64,000 bases of DNA from UBA4416 sp964543545 (GCA_964543545.1 CAZIYT010000001.1:496001-560000), one strand, 5' to 3'. Counted from the first letter of the stretch, positions 42,019 to 52,484 are shown. The notes: generated by a model not told the origin, from the sequence alone. Numbers and translations are program-made.

Positions 42019-43209
42019 ATGTACGGAACATTCCAACAGCATTTACAGGCGCAGCTCAACGAGATCGAAGAGAACGGCTTATTCAAGAAAGAACGCGTGA
42101 TTGTGACCCGACAGGGCGCCTCCGTAAAGGTACAGGACGGCAAGGAGGTGATCATTTTCTGCGCCAACAATTACCTGGGCTTATCCTCTCATCCCAAAGT
42201 AGTGGAAGGTGCCAAGAAAGCCCTCGACTCCCACGGCTACGGCATGTCATCGGTGCGCTTTATCTGCGGCACACAGGACATCCACAAAACCCTTGAAAAA
42301 AAGATCGCCACCTTCCTTGGACAGGAAGATACTATTTTATATGCAGCAGCCTTCGATGCCAACGGTGGTGTATTCGAGCCCCTGTTTGGCGAAGAGGATG
42401 CTATTATCAGCGACGAGCTTAACCACGCCTCTATCATCGACGGCGTGCGCCTTTGCAAAGCACAGCGCTACCGCTACAAGAACTGCGACATGGCCGACCT
42501 CGAAGAGCAATTGAAAAAAGCACAGGCACAGCGTTACCGCATTATCGTGACGGACGGCGTCTTCAGCATGGACGGCTTCGTTGCTCCCCTGGATAAGATC
42601 TGCGACCTCGCCGACAAATACAAGGCCCTGGTGATGGTGGACGAAAGCCACGCCAGCGGATTTATCGGCAAGACAGGCCGCGGTACGGTAGAACTGAAAA
42701 ACGTGATGGACCGCGTAGACATTATCACCGGCACTCTGGGCAAGGCCCTGGGCGGAGCGATGGGCGGCTTTACCACGGGCAAAAAAGAAGTGATCGAAAT
42801 TTTAAGACAGCGTTCCCGTCCTTACCTCTTTTCAAACTCCCTGGCACCAAGCATTGTAGGCGCATCCATCGCCGTATTCGATATGCTGAGTGAAACCACA
42901 GAGCTGCGCGATAAGCTGGAATACAACATCAACTATTTCAAAAAAGGATTGAAGCAGATCGGCCTCGAATTCAAGGAAGGCGACTCGGCCATCGTTCCGG
43001 TGATGCTCTATGACGCGAAACTCTCGCAGGTGTTTGCCGATAAATTATTACAGGAAGGCATTTACGTGATCGGCTTCTTCTACCCGGTGGTAGCCAAAGG
43101 ACAGGCCCGCATCCGCGTGCAGCTCTCCGCGGCGCATACACAGGAGCATTTGGATAAGGCCTTGAAGGCTTTTGAAAAAGTAGGGAAAGAGCTGGGCGTG
43201 ATTAAATAA
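42019..43209 (+). CDS. kbl: 2-amino-3-ketobutyrate CoA ligase / glycine C-acetyltransferase
   Basis: A 396-residue PLP enzyme of the alpha-oxoamine synthase family. Key residues: VDESHASG (~207-214) with Asp-Glu-Ser-His, and the Schiff-base Lys in TGTLGKALGGAMGG (K242). It cleaves 2-amino-3-ketobutyrate with CoA to glycine and acetyl-CoA in threonine breakdown. In Bacteroidota a similar sequence also occurs near serine palmitoyl-like genes; here the high similarity to Kbl (YLFSNSLAPSIVGAS, GFFYPVVAKGQARIRVQLSAAHT) makes that less likely. Start ATG 42019 is chosen over the upstream frame. A terminator follows at 43231-43256. Confidence 0.93.
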   Translation: MYGTFQQHLQAQLNEIEENGLFKKERVIVTRQGASVKVQDGKEVIIFCANNYLGLSSHPKVVEGAKKALDSHGYGMSSVRFICGTQDIHKTLEKKIATFLGQEDTILYAAAFDANGGVFEPLFGEEDAIISDELNHASIIDGVRLCKAQRYRYKNCDMADLEEQLKKAQAQRYRIIVTDGVFSMDGFVAPLDKICDLADKYKALVMVDESHASGFIGKTGRGTVELKNVMDRVDIITGTLGKALGGAMGGFTTGKKEVIEILRQRSRPYLFSNSLAPSIVGASIAVFDMLSETTELRDKLEYNINYFKKGLKQIGLEFKEGDSAIVPVMLYDAKLSQVFADKLLQEGIYVIGFFYPVVAKGQARIRVQLSAAHTQEHLDKALKAFEKVGKELGVIK

Positions 43210-43230
43210 TCTTAATCGTCTCTATTCTAT

Positions 43231-43256
43231 AAAAGCAGGTTTCGGCCTGCTTTTTT
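43231..43256 (+). terminator. Terminator of kbl
   Basis: AAAAGCAGG and CCTGCTTTT pair (43231-43239 with 43246-43254) with a 6-base loop, followed by TTTGTGG on the plus strand. It lies 22 bases after the stop. Confidence 0.85.
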
Positions 43257-43273
43257 GTGGAGTAAATTCCAGA

Positions 43274-43888
43274 TCATTGGATTACATGGTATCTTATAAG
43301 CTCTAAATGCTGATTGTATCCTCCATAAGGCTGTAGGATTGCTTTTCTTTTAATCACGCCGACATTTCTTTTCCAGTAATTTTCTTCCCAGACAGAAAAT
43401 CCTCCGGAGCGCACGGTTTCCCAGACAGAATAATGCATGTGCCTCACATTTGTAAATGTATTTCCGGAAACAGTATAGGTGGGAAGAACCGTGTTTAGCC
43501 CTATTCCCGAATAAGGAATTAGTTTTGGTTCCACATAAAATGTTTTTATGCGATTGTTTCCGTTTATGTATCCATCCGGATCGAGCGTATAACCTGTAAA
43601 TCCATAGTTCGAATGAAAGTTAACCCGTATCATTTCATACTTCCGATCAGCTCCGTACGGCACCATGTAGTGATCAACGGAACTGACATACACGCTATCG
43701 TAGTGTCCTGTAATTGTATCGCGATATATCCAATAGCTTCCAGGCATAAACAGCCCCCAGGCCTTTAACTCATCATTAATATACGACATGGGAGATTCAA
43801 CCGGAGGAACCACTTCCGTTTTTTTACAGGAAACTATTACCCAGACAGGCATTAATAATACCAGAAAATATTTCGCTGATTGTCTCAT
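43274..43888 (-). CDS. Lipoprotein of unknown function
   Basis: A 204-residue protein with a lipoprotein signal (VWVIVSC, Cys 21). The rest is beta-rich (MPGSYWIYRDTITGHYDSVYV), reminiscent of small Bacteroidota lipoproteins of unknown function. No catalytic motif. It is convergent with kbl, and downstream of it lies a dispersed repeat (around 44008-44040). Confidence 0.7.
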   Translation of the reverse strand: MRQSAKYFLVLLMPVWVIVSCKKTEVVPPVESPMSYINDELKAWGLFMPGSYWIYRDTITGHYDSVYVSSVDHYMVPYGADRKYEMIRVNFHSNYGFTGYTLDPDGYINGNNRIKTFYVEPKLIPYSGIGLNTVLPTYTVSGNTFTNVRHMHYSVWETVRSGGFSVWEENYWKRNVGVIKRKAILQPYGGYNQHLELIRYHVIQ

Positions 43889-44043
43889 ATCATAAATTTA
43901 ATGAATTTTATCTGTGTAACAACCGAATCGAAATCCTAAGCACAAACGCCTCTGGTTTCTCTTACCAAAGAAGAATAGTGCAAAGCCACAGATAAAAAAG
44001 AAATGAGATTGCCTCGTCGTAGCTCCTCGCACTGACGCTCCAG

Positions 44044-45033
44044 TCAATGAATAGTAACCTCCGTGGCGCCGAAGCCATAATTCTTATAAGAAGCATCGTA
44101 ATAGCTCACGCCATCAATGGATTTGAGAATAGATAAGATTTCCTGCTTGAGCTTGCCGTTGCCAACGCCATGAATCACGATCAGCTTTTTAATCCCGTTA
44201 CTCAGGCAATATTCCATCTCCCGCTCGAAGCGCTCGGTCTGGATATTCAGGATTTGTGCATTCGTCAGGTTCTTGTAGGAGTCTACTAATTCTTCGATGT
44301 GCAGGTCGATCTCGCGCGTCAGGTCCTTGATCTTTTGCTTCGCTACCGATGCTTTCACCGGTTGCTTGAATTCCTTGATGGCCTTGAGCCGCGTGAGGTC
44401 TTCGGGACTCAGCGTTTGCTCCACCACCTGCGTATCGAGAAAATCCTCTTTCAGAATAAAAGCATACACCGAATGCTTGAACTCCATATGCTTCACCAGC
44501 GTGGATTGTGCGATGATCCGGTCGTTGATGAACAGGATCTCCGCCAAAGGAATCTGCGACTTGTAGTGCATATTCTTAAAGAAGAGGCATTCGATCTTGT
44601 GGTAGGCGTACTCCTGGAAGAAATTCCGTTTCACCTGTTTCAGGAATACCTTTTGGTAAGCCCCCAGCTCGCCGTGCTTCAGCGTCTGGAAATAGGCGTC
44701 GTCTTTTACCGAATAGGTAAACGTAATATTGTAGGAGGAGGAGTTGAACAGATAGAATTTGTAATCGCTTACCAGCAAAGGCATTTCATGATCGGGCTCG
44801 ATGATAAAATAAACCGAGTCCGACAGCACCGTCTCCACGGCCATGTCCATGTTCTCTACTTCCGGATTCAGGATCAGCTCGGTGTGAACAGGCACAAGGT
44901 GTTTGATGAGGTAGGGAATCTCAAAGCCATCGGGCATTTCCACAAACACCGTTTCCTTATCTTTAAAGCTCACGATCGTGCCTTCGCCTACTTCATTCAA
45001 AAATCTTACTTTATCTCCTATACGCAGTTTCAT
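44044..45033 (-). CDS. DUF2027/Smr-domain protein (MutS2-like C-terminus)
   Basis: A 329-residue protein. N-terminal MKLRIGDKVRFLNEVGEG (a KOW/SH3-like segment) belongs to the DUF2027 family. Residues ~245-329 form an Smr domain: EIDLHIEEL (DLH motif), IHGVGNGKLKQEI (HGxG), and the terminal GFGATEVTIH. Smr domains nick or bind nucleic acid, and Smr in MutS2 acts in ribosome rescue. It is Bacteroidota-specific as I recall. Stand-alone gene with a 118-base upstream spacer. Confidence 0.88.
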   Translation of the reverse strand: MKLRIGDKVRFLNEVGEGTIVSFKDKETVFVEMPDGFEIPYLIKHLVPVHTELILNPEVENMDMAVETVLSDSVYFIIEPDHEMPLLVSDYKFYLFNSSSYNITFTYSVKDDAYFQTLKHGELGAYQKVFLKQVKRNFFQEYAYHKIECLFFKNMHYKSQIPLAEILFINDRIIAQSTLVKHMEFKHSVYAFILKEDFLDTQVVEQTLSPEDLTRLKAIKEFKQPVKASVAKQKIKDLTREIDLHIEELVDSYKNLTNAQILNIQTERFEREMEYCLSNGIKKLIVIHGVGNGKLKQEILSILKSIDGVSYYDASYKNYGFGATEVTIH

Positions 45034-45151
45034 GTGCAGTAGTTATTGTTTTTTAATGGCCACAACTTGTCCCGAACCTGTTTCGGGATTGTATAGCCGG
45101 TTTATCTTTATTAGGTTTACGATCTGGTAAACGCGGCTGTTTTATGTTCTT

Positions 45152-47185
45152 TCAAAATGGAATGACCAGCGCTCCTTTCTCCTTCACCGAATAAAAAGAA
45201 ATGCCGAGGCCGGCACATTGTTTCTTTAATTTTTTTACAAAGGTATAACTGTTGGAACAATCCGCAATCACCAAAGGTTTAATTTGTGGAAGGGAATCCA
45301 GGTTTGGAACGCTGTTGTGGCTCACGATCAGGTAATCGCAGGCTTGCCTGAGGTGGCGGAACGCCTTGCCGGCGCTCACAATCCGCTTTTGAGCAACCTG
45401 CCAGGCATCAGCATGGCTTTGCTGCAGGCGGATCCCGGAATAGCGCAGAAGATACGGTTTTACGCTTCTCCGGAATTCTCCCTCCGTAAGCGAATCGCCC
45501 CGGAAGTACACATCACGGCCTGTCCGGAGCAGGCACGCCGCTTTTCGCTTCACACTGAATACGACAAGCTCCGTTTCGGAAGATTGCTGGTAGACCATAA
45601 GGGCCGATGTACCTGCCCAGGCAATGGCGCAGACTAAAGCAGCGGCAAGCACCCGGTAGCTCCTGGAAAATGAAAACCATAAGATAAGCCCGATGAAGAG
45701 GCTGAAGAATAACACATCAGGCGCGCCAAAGGAAATATCGTCCATATATCCGTAAACAGGATCGTCGGTGAGCTGCGCGGTACGCAGCATTGCGGTGGTA
45801 ATGCCATTGATGAGCACGACCAGGCATTGTTTCAGGAAAAGGATCTTGTGGCATAACAGCAGGAGGAAGGCAGCGCCCATCAAGACCGTACTCAAAGGGA
45901 TAATGACCAGGTTGGAAAGCAGGAACCACAGCGGGAACTGGTGAAAATAATACAGTGTGACCGGCAATGTAAATAGTGTAGCCGCTACCGACATGAGGCT
46001 GATGTCCCAAGCGAATTTCAGGATCCTGTTCGCCGGGCTCCAGCGGTCATTGATGAGCGGATAGAGGTACATAATGCCTCCCACCGCCAGGTAGCTCAGC
46101 AAAAAGCCGACATCCGCCAACAGGAAGGGATTGTAGAGCAGCAATAAAAAAGCACTGAACAACAACGTATTATAGGGATTTCCGTTCCTTCTGAATGTTT
46201 TCCCCAATAGCACCAATACGAGCATGAGCGCTGCCCGCAGAACGGAGGGCGAAAAACCGGTAATGGCTGCGAAGAGCAGCATCACGGCCATCACGCCGGC
46301 ACAGCGAAGCTTCGGATAGCGGTTGTGCGGGTCGATGAGTCTGCAAAGCAGCATCAGCACCATATACAGAATTCCCGTATGCATGCCCGATACCGAGAGG
46401 ATGTGCAACGTTCCGGAATGCGAGAAGTTTTGCATGACATCACCGCTGATCTCATCATCATAACCTACCAGCAGCGCTGTGCAAATGGAGAAGGCTTCCT
46501 GCGATAAGCCGGCCTCCCTCAAGGTCTTCACCACATATTCCCTGATTGCAATACCGGAGCGGCTCAGCGACCAGGCAGTGCGATGCCTCTCCGCAGGCCA
46601 TAGGGCTTCGGGTGTTACATAAGCCGTATGAAACAGGTTCCTGCGCTCCAGGAATCCTTTGTAATCGAACTCTCCGGGGTTTTGCGGTGTGGCAATGGCA
46701 GAGAGCTTAGCTTTCAGCAATAGGGCATCCCCGGTGTTCAATGGCTTCAGCACCGGCTGCTTCACATACACCAGGATCGCCCCGGTTGCATAATGCCATT
46801 GCTCCTTCTCTTCGATAGCATCCACCAGGACATTCAGCTTCAGAAATTTTTCCGTAGCCACAGGCATGTCCGCAATCGTCACCATCAGGGACTGCTCCTC
46901 CTGGTTGATGTAATGCGTGTAATGATCCTGCTGCGTTTTGGCATTGTAGAGAGTCGCCGCTTCAAAAGCCAGTAAAAACAGGAAACTGTAAAGGCTGACA
47001 AAAAAGAAGCTGTTGCGGACGGTTGTCGTCTGCTTGTGCCTGGCGCGCAGCCAAAAGGCAAGGCATAAGCCGGAAAAGCTCAGGCCGAAAAGAAGATGAA
47101 GCTGAGGGATGAAAAAGCCCTGCAACAGGCAGACTGTGCCCAACACATAAGGAAGCAGAATTCTTAAAAAAGGAATGCTTTTCAT
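45152..47185 (-). CDS. ComEC/Rec2 family DNA uptake channel protein
   Basis: A 677-residue polytopic protein. Two N-terminal transmembrane helices, an oligonucleotide-binding-like region (DUF4131; ~50-200) and a Competence domain with about nine helices (~220-500) with the motif LSVSGMHTGIL. The C-terminal ~150 residues resemble a shrunken metallo-beta-lactamase fold (LVVFSVKRKAACLLRTGRDVYF) without the HxHxDH zinc motif. It would move single-stranded DNA across the inner membrane. The C-terminal nuclease function therefore looks lost or supplied elsewhere. Confidence 0.88.
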   Translation of the reverse strand: MKSIPFLRILLPYVLGTVCLLQGFFIPQLHLLFGLSFSGLCLAFWLRARHKQTTTVRNSFFFVSLYSFLFLLAFEAATLYNAKTQQDHYTHYINQEEQSLMVTIADMPVATEKFLKLNVLVDAIEEKEQWHYATGAILVYVKQPVLKPLNTGDALLLKAKLSAIATPQNPGEFDYKGFLERRNLFHTAYVTPEALWPAERHRTAWSLSRSGIAIREYVVKTLREAGLSQEAFSICTALLVGYDDEISGDVMQNFSHSGTLHILSVSGMHTGILYMVLMLLCRLIDPHNRYPKLRCAGVMAVMLLFAAITGFSPSVLRAALMLVLVLLGKTFRRNGNPYNTLLFSAFLLLLYNPFLLADVGFLLSYLAVGGIMYLYPLINDRWSPANRILKFAWDISLMSVAATLFTLPVTLYYFHQFPLWFLLSNLVIIPLSTVLMGAAFLLLLCHKILFLKQCLVVLINGITTAMLRTAQLTDDPVYGYMDDISFGAPDVLFFSLFIGLILWFSFSRSYRVLAAALVCAIAWAGTSALMVYQQSSETELVVFSVKRKAACLLRTGRDVYFRGDSLTEGEFRRSVKPYLLRYSGIRLQQSHADAWQVAQKRIVSAGKAFRHLRQACDYLIVSHNSVPNLDSLPQIKPLVIADCSNSYTFVKKLKKQCAGLGISFYSVKEKGALVIPF

Positions 47186-47230
47186 GCCAATTGTATTCTA
47201 AGATACACAATTTAGCATTAAGGCGCTGGC

Positions 47231-50200
47231 TTAAATTTTCAGGCCCAGAAACAGGATATCATCCGTTTGCTCGTAATGTTTTTGCCAGTCGGCAATTTCA
47301 TCGCTCAGCTTGATTTTCAGCTCGGCAAGCATTAAGTGGTTGTTCATTAATAAAAACTGCCTGAGCCGGGCCGGGTTATACTTCTTGTTTCTTTCGCCGC
47401 CAAACTGATCGGTAATGCCATCGGTAAACATAAAGAGCTGATCGCCGGGTTTCACCGACAGAGTCTTGGTTGGGATCACGCTTTCAAAATCGGCATAGCC
47501 GCCGATGTTTACATTTTCGGATGCGAGGGTAATGAGCTCGTCGTTGGAGATAATGTACAAAGGCCTGTTGGCATTCACGTATTCTATCGTTTGCTTTTCT
47601 TTATCGTAACAGATGAGCGCGATGTCGAGCCCGTCGTTGATCTGCCCTGTAGCATTCTGGCTGAGGCGCAGGTTAATTTCTTTTCGGAGAAACTCCAGCA
47701 TTTTTGAGGCGCTGTGTTCTTCCATATTCGCTGCTTCATTCAGGATATTACTTGAGATCAGCGACATAAAGGCACCCGGAACCCCATGACCCGTGCAATC
47801 CACCACAGCCACATACATCAGCCCGTTCATTTCCTTGATCCAGTAATAATCGCCGCTCACAATGTTGCGCGGCTTATAGTACACAAAGTAATCCATGAAA
47901 TAATGCAACAGGATTGTCGTGTCCGGCAGAATGGTTTGCTGGATGCGCTCCGCATATTTGATGCTGTCGGTAAGGTCGTTGTTAATGCCCTGGATGAGGT
48001 TCTTCTGCAGTTCGATCTCGATACGCTTTTTCTCAATCTCGGCTGTGCGTGCTTTCACGATCAGCTCGAGCTTAAGCTTTTCGCGCTTGAGGCGACGCTC
48101 GCGGCTCGCAATGAAAAAGTATAGGAAGGCCAGGAGGCCGAGGGCAACCACAAAGTAGAACAGCTTGGTTTTCCAGAACGGCGGCGTGATCGTAAAATGG
48201 TAGGTATATTCTTCGGCATTCGTAAAATCGTTGCTGAGCGATGCCATCACCACCAGGTTGTAATCGCCGGAAGGCAGGTTGCGGTAAGTGATCTCATTCG
48301 CATTGTATACCATCGCCCAGTCTTTTTCATAACCGATCAGCTTATAGCGGTAGTTCACCTGCTTTTGCTCGGCCACATCATCGGTATTCAATAAAAAGCT
48401 GATGCTGTTGTGCGTATTGTCGAGCTCAAGGTCTTTCGGGATCTTGTACCAGTTGAAGAAGCCGTCAAACTTCAGGGAAGAATACTCGCCGGAGGAGAAC
48501 AGCGTATCCCGCGACCAGTCAACCGTTTTATTCTGGATCAACACGTTGTTGATGAATACCGGGAGCTTCTTCTGCTGGTTCACATCCTGCATCTCTTCCG
48601 TATTGTTCTTATACTCGGTAAGCCCCTCGATGGAGCCTATCCAGATGGAATTCTTATGATCGAAGACGGCGGTGTTGGGTTTGTTATCGTAGGAGGCAAA
48701 GCCCTGCCCGGCATTAAAGGTTTTCGTTTCTTTGATGCGGTTAAGATAAGTGTCGAACTTCAATTCGTTGAGGCCATTGTTGGAAACGAACCAAACCGCA
48801 TCTTTTGCAAAAAGAATCGTGTTCACACAGTTGCTGCTGATCCCGTCCTCTGTGGTGATCTTCCTCACATTGTTCGGCGAGCCTTCTTCAAAATAACGCA
48901 CCTTCAGCTTGTTCTTGAGAATGATCGCGCCCATATCCGAGGTGCCCAGCCACATATTACCATTCCAGTCTTCGGCAATCGTTTGAATGTTTTTGAAAAC
49001 GGCATATTCATTATTGACATAGCCCGTTTTCGGATTGAGCCTCCAGGCACCTTCGTTGGAAGTCACCCAGATGTTTCCTTCCTGGTCTTCGAGCATACAG
49101 GACACATTGAAGAAAGAAAGCTCCGTGATGGTGAAAGGCGTGAGCGTAAAGGAAAAGTCCTTGTTCAGTATCAGCCGGTCGACGCGGTTCTCCGCCTGGT
49201 AACCGATCCAGATGGCGCCGTTCTTTGCCGTGTAGAGGTAGCTCACATATTCGGACAGAAGGCCCTGGGCAGTGGAGATCGACTTCGAAACATCCAGCTC
49301 CTTCTGCGTATTTTCCTTGCTGATGATGTTGATACCACCGCCTATTGTCCCTAAAATAATATTGCCGCTCTTATCTTCGGTAATGCATTTAATGATGGAC
49401 TCGCTGAGCTTCTGCTCCCAGAAACAGCGGGTGAACTTCCGGTCTTTATAACGGAAGGCGCCGCCGCCGTAAGATCCCATCCAGATCGAGCTGTCGCTTT
49501 TCGAACGGAACACACTGATCAGCTTCTCTTCCGCCAGGCCCGATTGCTTGTTGTAGCTCATCGAGCTCTTGTTGTTCATCACCACGAGGCCGTCGTACAG
49601 GGTGCCGATCCAGAGGTTATGGTATTTATCTTCTTTAAAGCATAAAGGGTTGCTTCCGAAAAATCCCTGCGCGGCGCTGATCACCGACAGGTCTTTGATT
49701 GTGTAATCGTTCTCGTTGAGGTTCTTATCTACCGGGATCTTCATAAAGCCCGAGCCGTCCGATGCCAGGTAAATGGTTCCCTCGTCGTCCTTATACATAT
49801 TCACCACCCTCACAAAGCCCCTGTTATCCACGGAGAGGGAATCGAAGTTGAGGTAGTTCGCCGAAAAGCCGCTGTTATTGATGAAATCGAACTTAAGCCT
49901 GGCCACACCGTTGCCCCAGTCGCTCACCAGGAGGTTGTTTTGCCGGTCGAACTCAATGCTGAACACGGCATCTCCTTTCAGGAGGTTCTTCGAGTTGAAA
50001 TTAGCGATCCTTACCAGCTTGTTATTGATCGTTGTGGAAGAGGCGGAGTTCTGCACCAGCACAAAGCGCGGGATCTTGGTGGAAATTGTGGTTTCAAAAA
50101 AGAACAAGCCCCTGCGCGACGTAGAGATCCATAAATTGCCGTCCTCGTCAAACTCTGCATCCGTCGGGTTCTGCGAGGTGATGTTAGGGATCGCCACTGA

Positions 50201-50647
50201 ATCGAGCTGGTAGGCTTTGTTGGAAATATCCAGTAAATAGTAGCCATGGCTGGTAACCACGTGTATGACGTTCTTTTTGCGGAGGATCTTTTTCACGCTG
50301 CCCCTGATATTCTTGTACAGCGGGTTGCGGTCTACCTGGCGGCCATTATAGCTGCAGAAGCCTTTTTTAGTCCCGATAAATAACTGATCGTTGGCAAAGA
50401 GAAGCGTATTGATCTCGTTGACCGGCAGGCCGTTTGAGGTGGTGAGTGTTGTAAAAGACTTCCCGTTGAAGCCCGAGAGGCCATTGTTGGTAGCCAGCCA
50501 CAGGTTTCCATAAGCATCCTGCTCAATATACTTTACGGTAGACTGTACCAGTCCGTCTTTCACAGAAAATTTTTGCAGGTTCACTTTTTGAGCGTAACCT
50601 CCAAACGTCATGATCCATAATAAAGAGATGTAGAGTTTTAACTTCAC
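47231..50647 (-). CDS. Propeller sensor with SpoIIE-type phosphatase domain
   Basis: A ~1138-residue sensor. Signal peptide (KLKLYISLLWIMTFGGYA), then two-component-type propeller repeats (GNLWLATNNGLSGFNG...), a Y_Y_Y beta domain (~720-800), one membrane helix (FFYFVVALGLLAFLYFF), a coiled coil and a PP2C/SpoIIE phosphatase domain (YMPRNIVSGDYYW-like, DCTGHGVPGAFMSLI, TDGITDQFGG). It would dephosphorylate an anti-sigma-factor antagonist. GTG at 50647 is preferred over TTG at 50668, since it leaves a cleaner signal peptide. A related SpoIIE protein lies at 59033-61285. Confidence 0.88.
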   Translation of the reverse strand: MKLKLYISLLWIMTFGGYAQKVNLQKFSVKDGLVQSTVKYIEQDAYGNLWLATNNGLSGFNGKSFTTLTTSNGLPVNEINTLLFANDQLFIGTKKGFCSYNGRQVDRNPLYKNIRGSVKKILRKKNVIHVVTSHGYYLLDISNKAYQLDSVAIPNITSQNPTDAEFDEDGNLWISTSRRGLFFFETTISTKIPRFVLVQNSASSTTINNKLVRIANFNSKNLLKGDAVFSIEFDRQNNLLVSDWGNGVARLKFDFINNSGFSANYLNFDSLSVDNRGFVRVVNMYKDDEGTIYLASDGSGFMKIPVDKNLNENDYTIKDLSVISAAQGFFGSNPLCFKEDKYHNLWIGTLYDGLVVMNNKSSMSYNKQSGLAEEKLISVFRSKSDSSIWMGSYGGGAFRYKDRKFTRCFWEQKLSESIIKCITEDKSGNIILGTIGGGINIISKENTQKELDVSKSISTAQGLLSEYVSYLYTAKNGAIWIGYQAENRVDRLILNKDFSFTLTPFTITELSFFNVSCMLEDQEGNIWVTSNEGAWRLNPKTGYVNNEYAVFKNIQTIAEDWNGNMWLGTSDMGAIILKNKLKVRYFEEGSPNNVRKITTEDGISSNCVNTILFAKDAVWFVSNNGLNELKFDTYLNRIKETKTFNAGQGFASYDNKPNTAVFDHKNSIWIGSIEGLTEYKNNTEEMQDVNQQKKLPVFINNVLIQNKTVDWSRDTLFSSGEYSSLKFDGFFNWYKIPKDLELDNTHNSISFLLNTDDVAEQKQVNYRYKLIGYEKDWAMVYNANEITYRNLPSGDYNLVVMASLSNDFTNAEEYTYHFTITPPFWKTKLFYFVVALGLLAFLYFFIASRERRLKREKLKLELIVKARTAEIEKKRIEIELQKNLIQGINNDLTDSIKYAERIQQTILPDTTILLHYFMDYFVYYKPRNIVSGDYYWIKEMNGLMYVAVVDCTGHGVPGAFMSLISSNILNEAANMEEHSASKMLEFLRKEINLRLSQNATGQINDGLDIALICYDKEKQTIEYVNANRPLYIISNDELITLASENVNIGGYADFESVIPTKTLSVKPGDQLFMFTDGITDQFGGERNKKYNPARLRQFLLMNNHLMLAELKIKLSDEIADWQKHYEQTDDILFLGLKI

Positions 50648-50706
50648 TGGCCAAATTAGTACATACAAGTTTAGCTAAAATTTTAGATAAACCAGCCGTC
50701 TTTCGT

Positions 50707-52443
50707 CTAAAATAAAGCGGTAAGGCCGGCATGTATTTTCCCGGTCCGGAGGTCGAAAGAGTTCCCCATTTGCTGGCCGAGCCCATAGCTTAAGTTAAAA
50801 ATACCGGCTTTGGTTTCGAAGTTGATCCCCGCACCCATACTTAGCGGCGTATCCGTCAGGTAACCGGTAACACTACTGCTTTCGTACCAGGCGCCTTCCG
50901 CAAATAAAAAGATGTTGGAATTCTTCTCGAAGAGGAAACGGTATTCCACCGTTGGGATCACGTAGCTGGAAGCATAAATACTTTCCTCATCAAAGCCACG
51001 CAGGGTGCGCAGACCACCGATCCGGAACAGCTCGTTCCTGTAGATTACATTGCCGAATACGCTGCCGGCCTGCGCCGAAAGCTTCAGCACATGGTTCTTT
51101 ACCAAATGGATATAACCCGCCACATCGCCGTCTACCTGGTATTGCGTGCTCTTCAGCTGTACGGTGGTATACACCGCATCGTTGATCCGTGGATTTTTTT
51201 TGATCTCCCGGTTTCCGACAGAGCCCTGCAGGTTGATATGAAAGCCTTTTTTAGGATTGAACTTGTAATCGAACTTTTCAATGAAAGCGCCGACACCATA
51301 CGACTTCGTGACTACGTCGGCATATTCGGGCAACACCGTGGCATTGGCCAGGTACGAGGTGGCGATGAGGTTGGCATTACGCTGCTTGTAAAACACCTTG
51401 AAAAAATTGAGCCCGCTGAAATAATAGTTGAGCCCGAAACCATTGGTAACGTCAATGAAGGTGCTGTCTTTTTTATAGAGCTTGATGTTATAATCCACAC
51501 CCAATGGCAGGCCGGCAATGTATGGATAAACCACCTGCGCCCTGAGGTCCTGCGTTTGTGACTGCAGGCGGCGCCAATTGATGTCGAAGGTTTCCCCGCT
51601 TTTGAAGATCGTGTTCACCAGCCTGATCTTCACATCGCCCGTAAAAATGGTCTTACCGTTGTCGCCCGGCAGGATGCCCACAATCCCGTCGAACTGTGAG
51701 GCATTTTTCTTGTCTAGAAAAAGGTACAGCTTATTCTGTTTATCCGTGAGGCGCATCACCGGCGGCCTGCTCTGCGTCACAAAAGGCAGCTGCCTGATCT
51801 TATCCGACACCGAGCGGAAGGCCGCTTCATTATAAGGCATGCCGTTCTTTATTCCGAGGTAGCGCATCAGGAATTTCCGGTTCACCTTTCCCTCTCCTTC
51901 CGTGAGGAGGCTGTCGAGCTTCAGAAATTCTTTTTTATCGATCACCAGCCTGGCCTGCAGCATGCCCTCGCCGGCCTGCACGCTATCGAGCCTGGCGGTG
52001 GCAAAAGGATAGCCGTGGTTTTCGTAATACACGATCAGCTTTTCCATAAAGCCCGAAAGCTCATGGTACTTAAAAGGCCGGTTGCTGAAAAAGTGCTCGT
52101 TGTATCCCAGCCTGCTCACAATGGCCTGGTCTTTTTTGTCGTAGCCCAACTTGACCCATTTGTATTTTTGCCCGGCAATGATGTATGCGTTGCAGCCCAC
52201 CGAATCGCACACGAGGCTGTCGATACCTGCGGTAATAAAGCCTTCGTTAACGAGGGCCACATACACCTGGTTCACTTCCTTTTGCAGGAATTCCTTGTTG
52301 GCAAACAGCGTTTTGTACGTGATCTTTTTGAAAATTTTCTGGCTATCGGTATTAACGATGTGAAGCCGGTAGCCCGGTTGAGCCACCAGAGCGGATTTGC
52401 AGCAGCAAAGGAAAAGAAGAAAATATGTTAATTTTTTTGCCAA
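50707..52443 (-). CDS. Omp85/BamA-type outer membrane protein
   Basis: A 578-residue exported protein (signal AKKLTYFLLFLCCCKSALVA; TTG start at 52443). The N-terminal ~170 residues resemble a short POTRA region; the rest is a beta barrel, with RIGGLRTLRGFDEESIYASSYV (~475-496), the conserved RGF/IGG region of Omp85 proteins, and a terminal Phe. It may insert outer membrane proteins or export lipoproteins, alone or with a TamB-like partner. Divergent from lemA. Confidence 0.8.
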   Translation of the reverse strand: MAKKLTYFLLFLCCCKSALVAQPGYRLHIVNTDSQKIFKKITYKTLFANKEFLQKEVNQVYVALVNEGFITAGIDSLVCDSVGCNAYIIAGQKYKWVKLGYDKKDQAIVSRLGYNEHFFSNRPFKYHELSGFMEKLIVYYENHGYPFATARLDSVQAGEGMLQARLVIDKKEFLKLDSLLTEGEGKVNRKFLMRYLGIKNGMPYNEAAFRSVSDKIRQLPFVTQSRPPVMRLTDKQNKLYLFLDKKNASQFDGIVGILPGDNGKTIFTGDVKIRLVNTIFKSGETFDINWRRLQSQTQDLRAQVVYPYIAGLPLGVDYNIKLYKKDSTFIDVTNGFGLNYYFSGLNFFKVFYKQRNANLIATSYLANATVLPEYADVVTKSYGVGAFIEKFDYKFNPKKGFHINLQGSVGNREIKKNPRINDAVYTTVQLKSTQYQVDGDVAGYIHLVKNHVLKLSAQAGSVFGNVIYRNELFRIGGLRTLRGFDEESIYASSYVIPTVEYRFLFEKNSNIFLFAEGAWYESSSVTGYLTDTPLSMGAGINFETKAGIFNLSYGLGQQMGNSFDLRTGKIHAGLTALF

Positions 52444-52484
52444 TAAGCCTTCTTCTAAGGTAATTATTTTTTACTTTCACTAAA

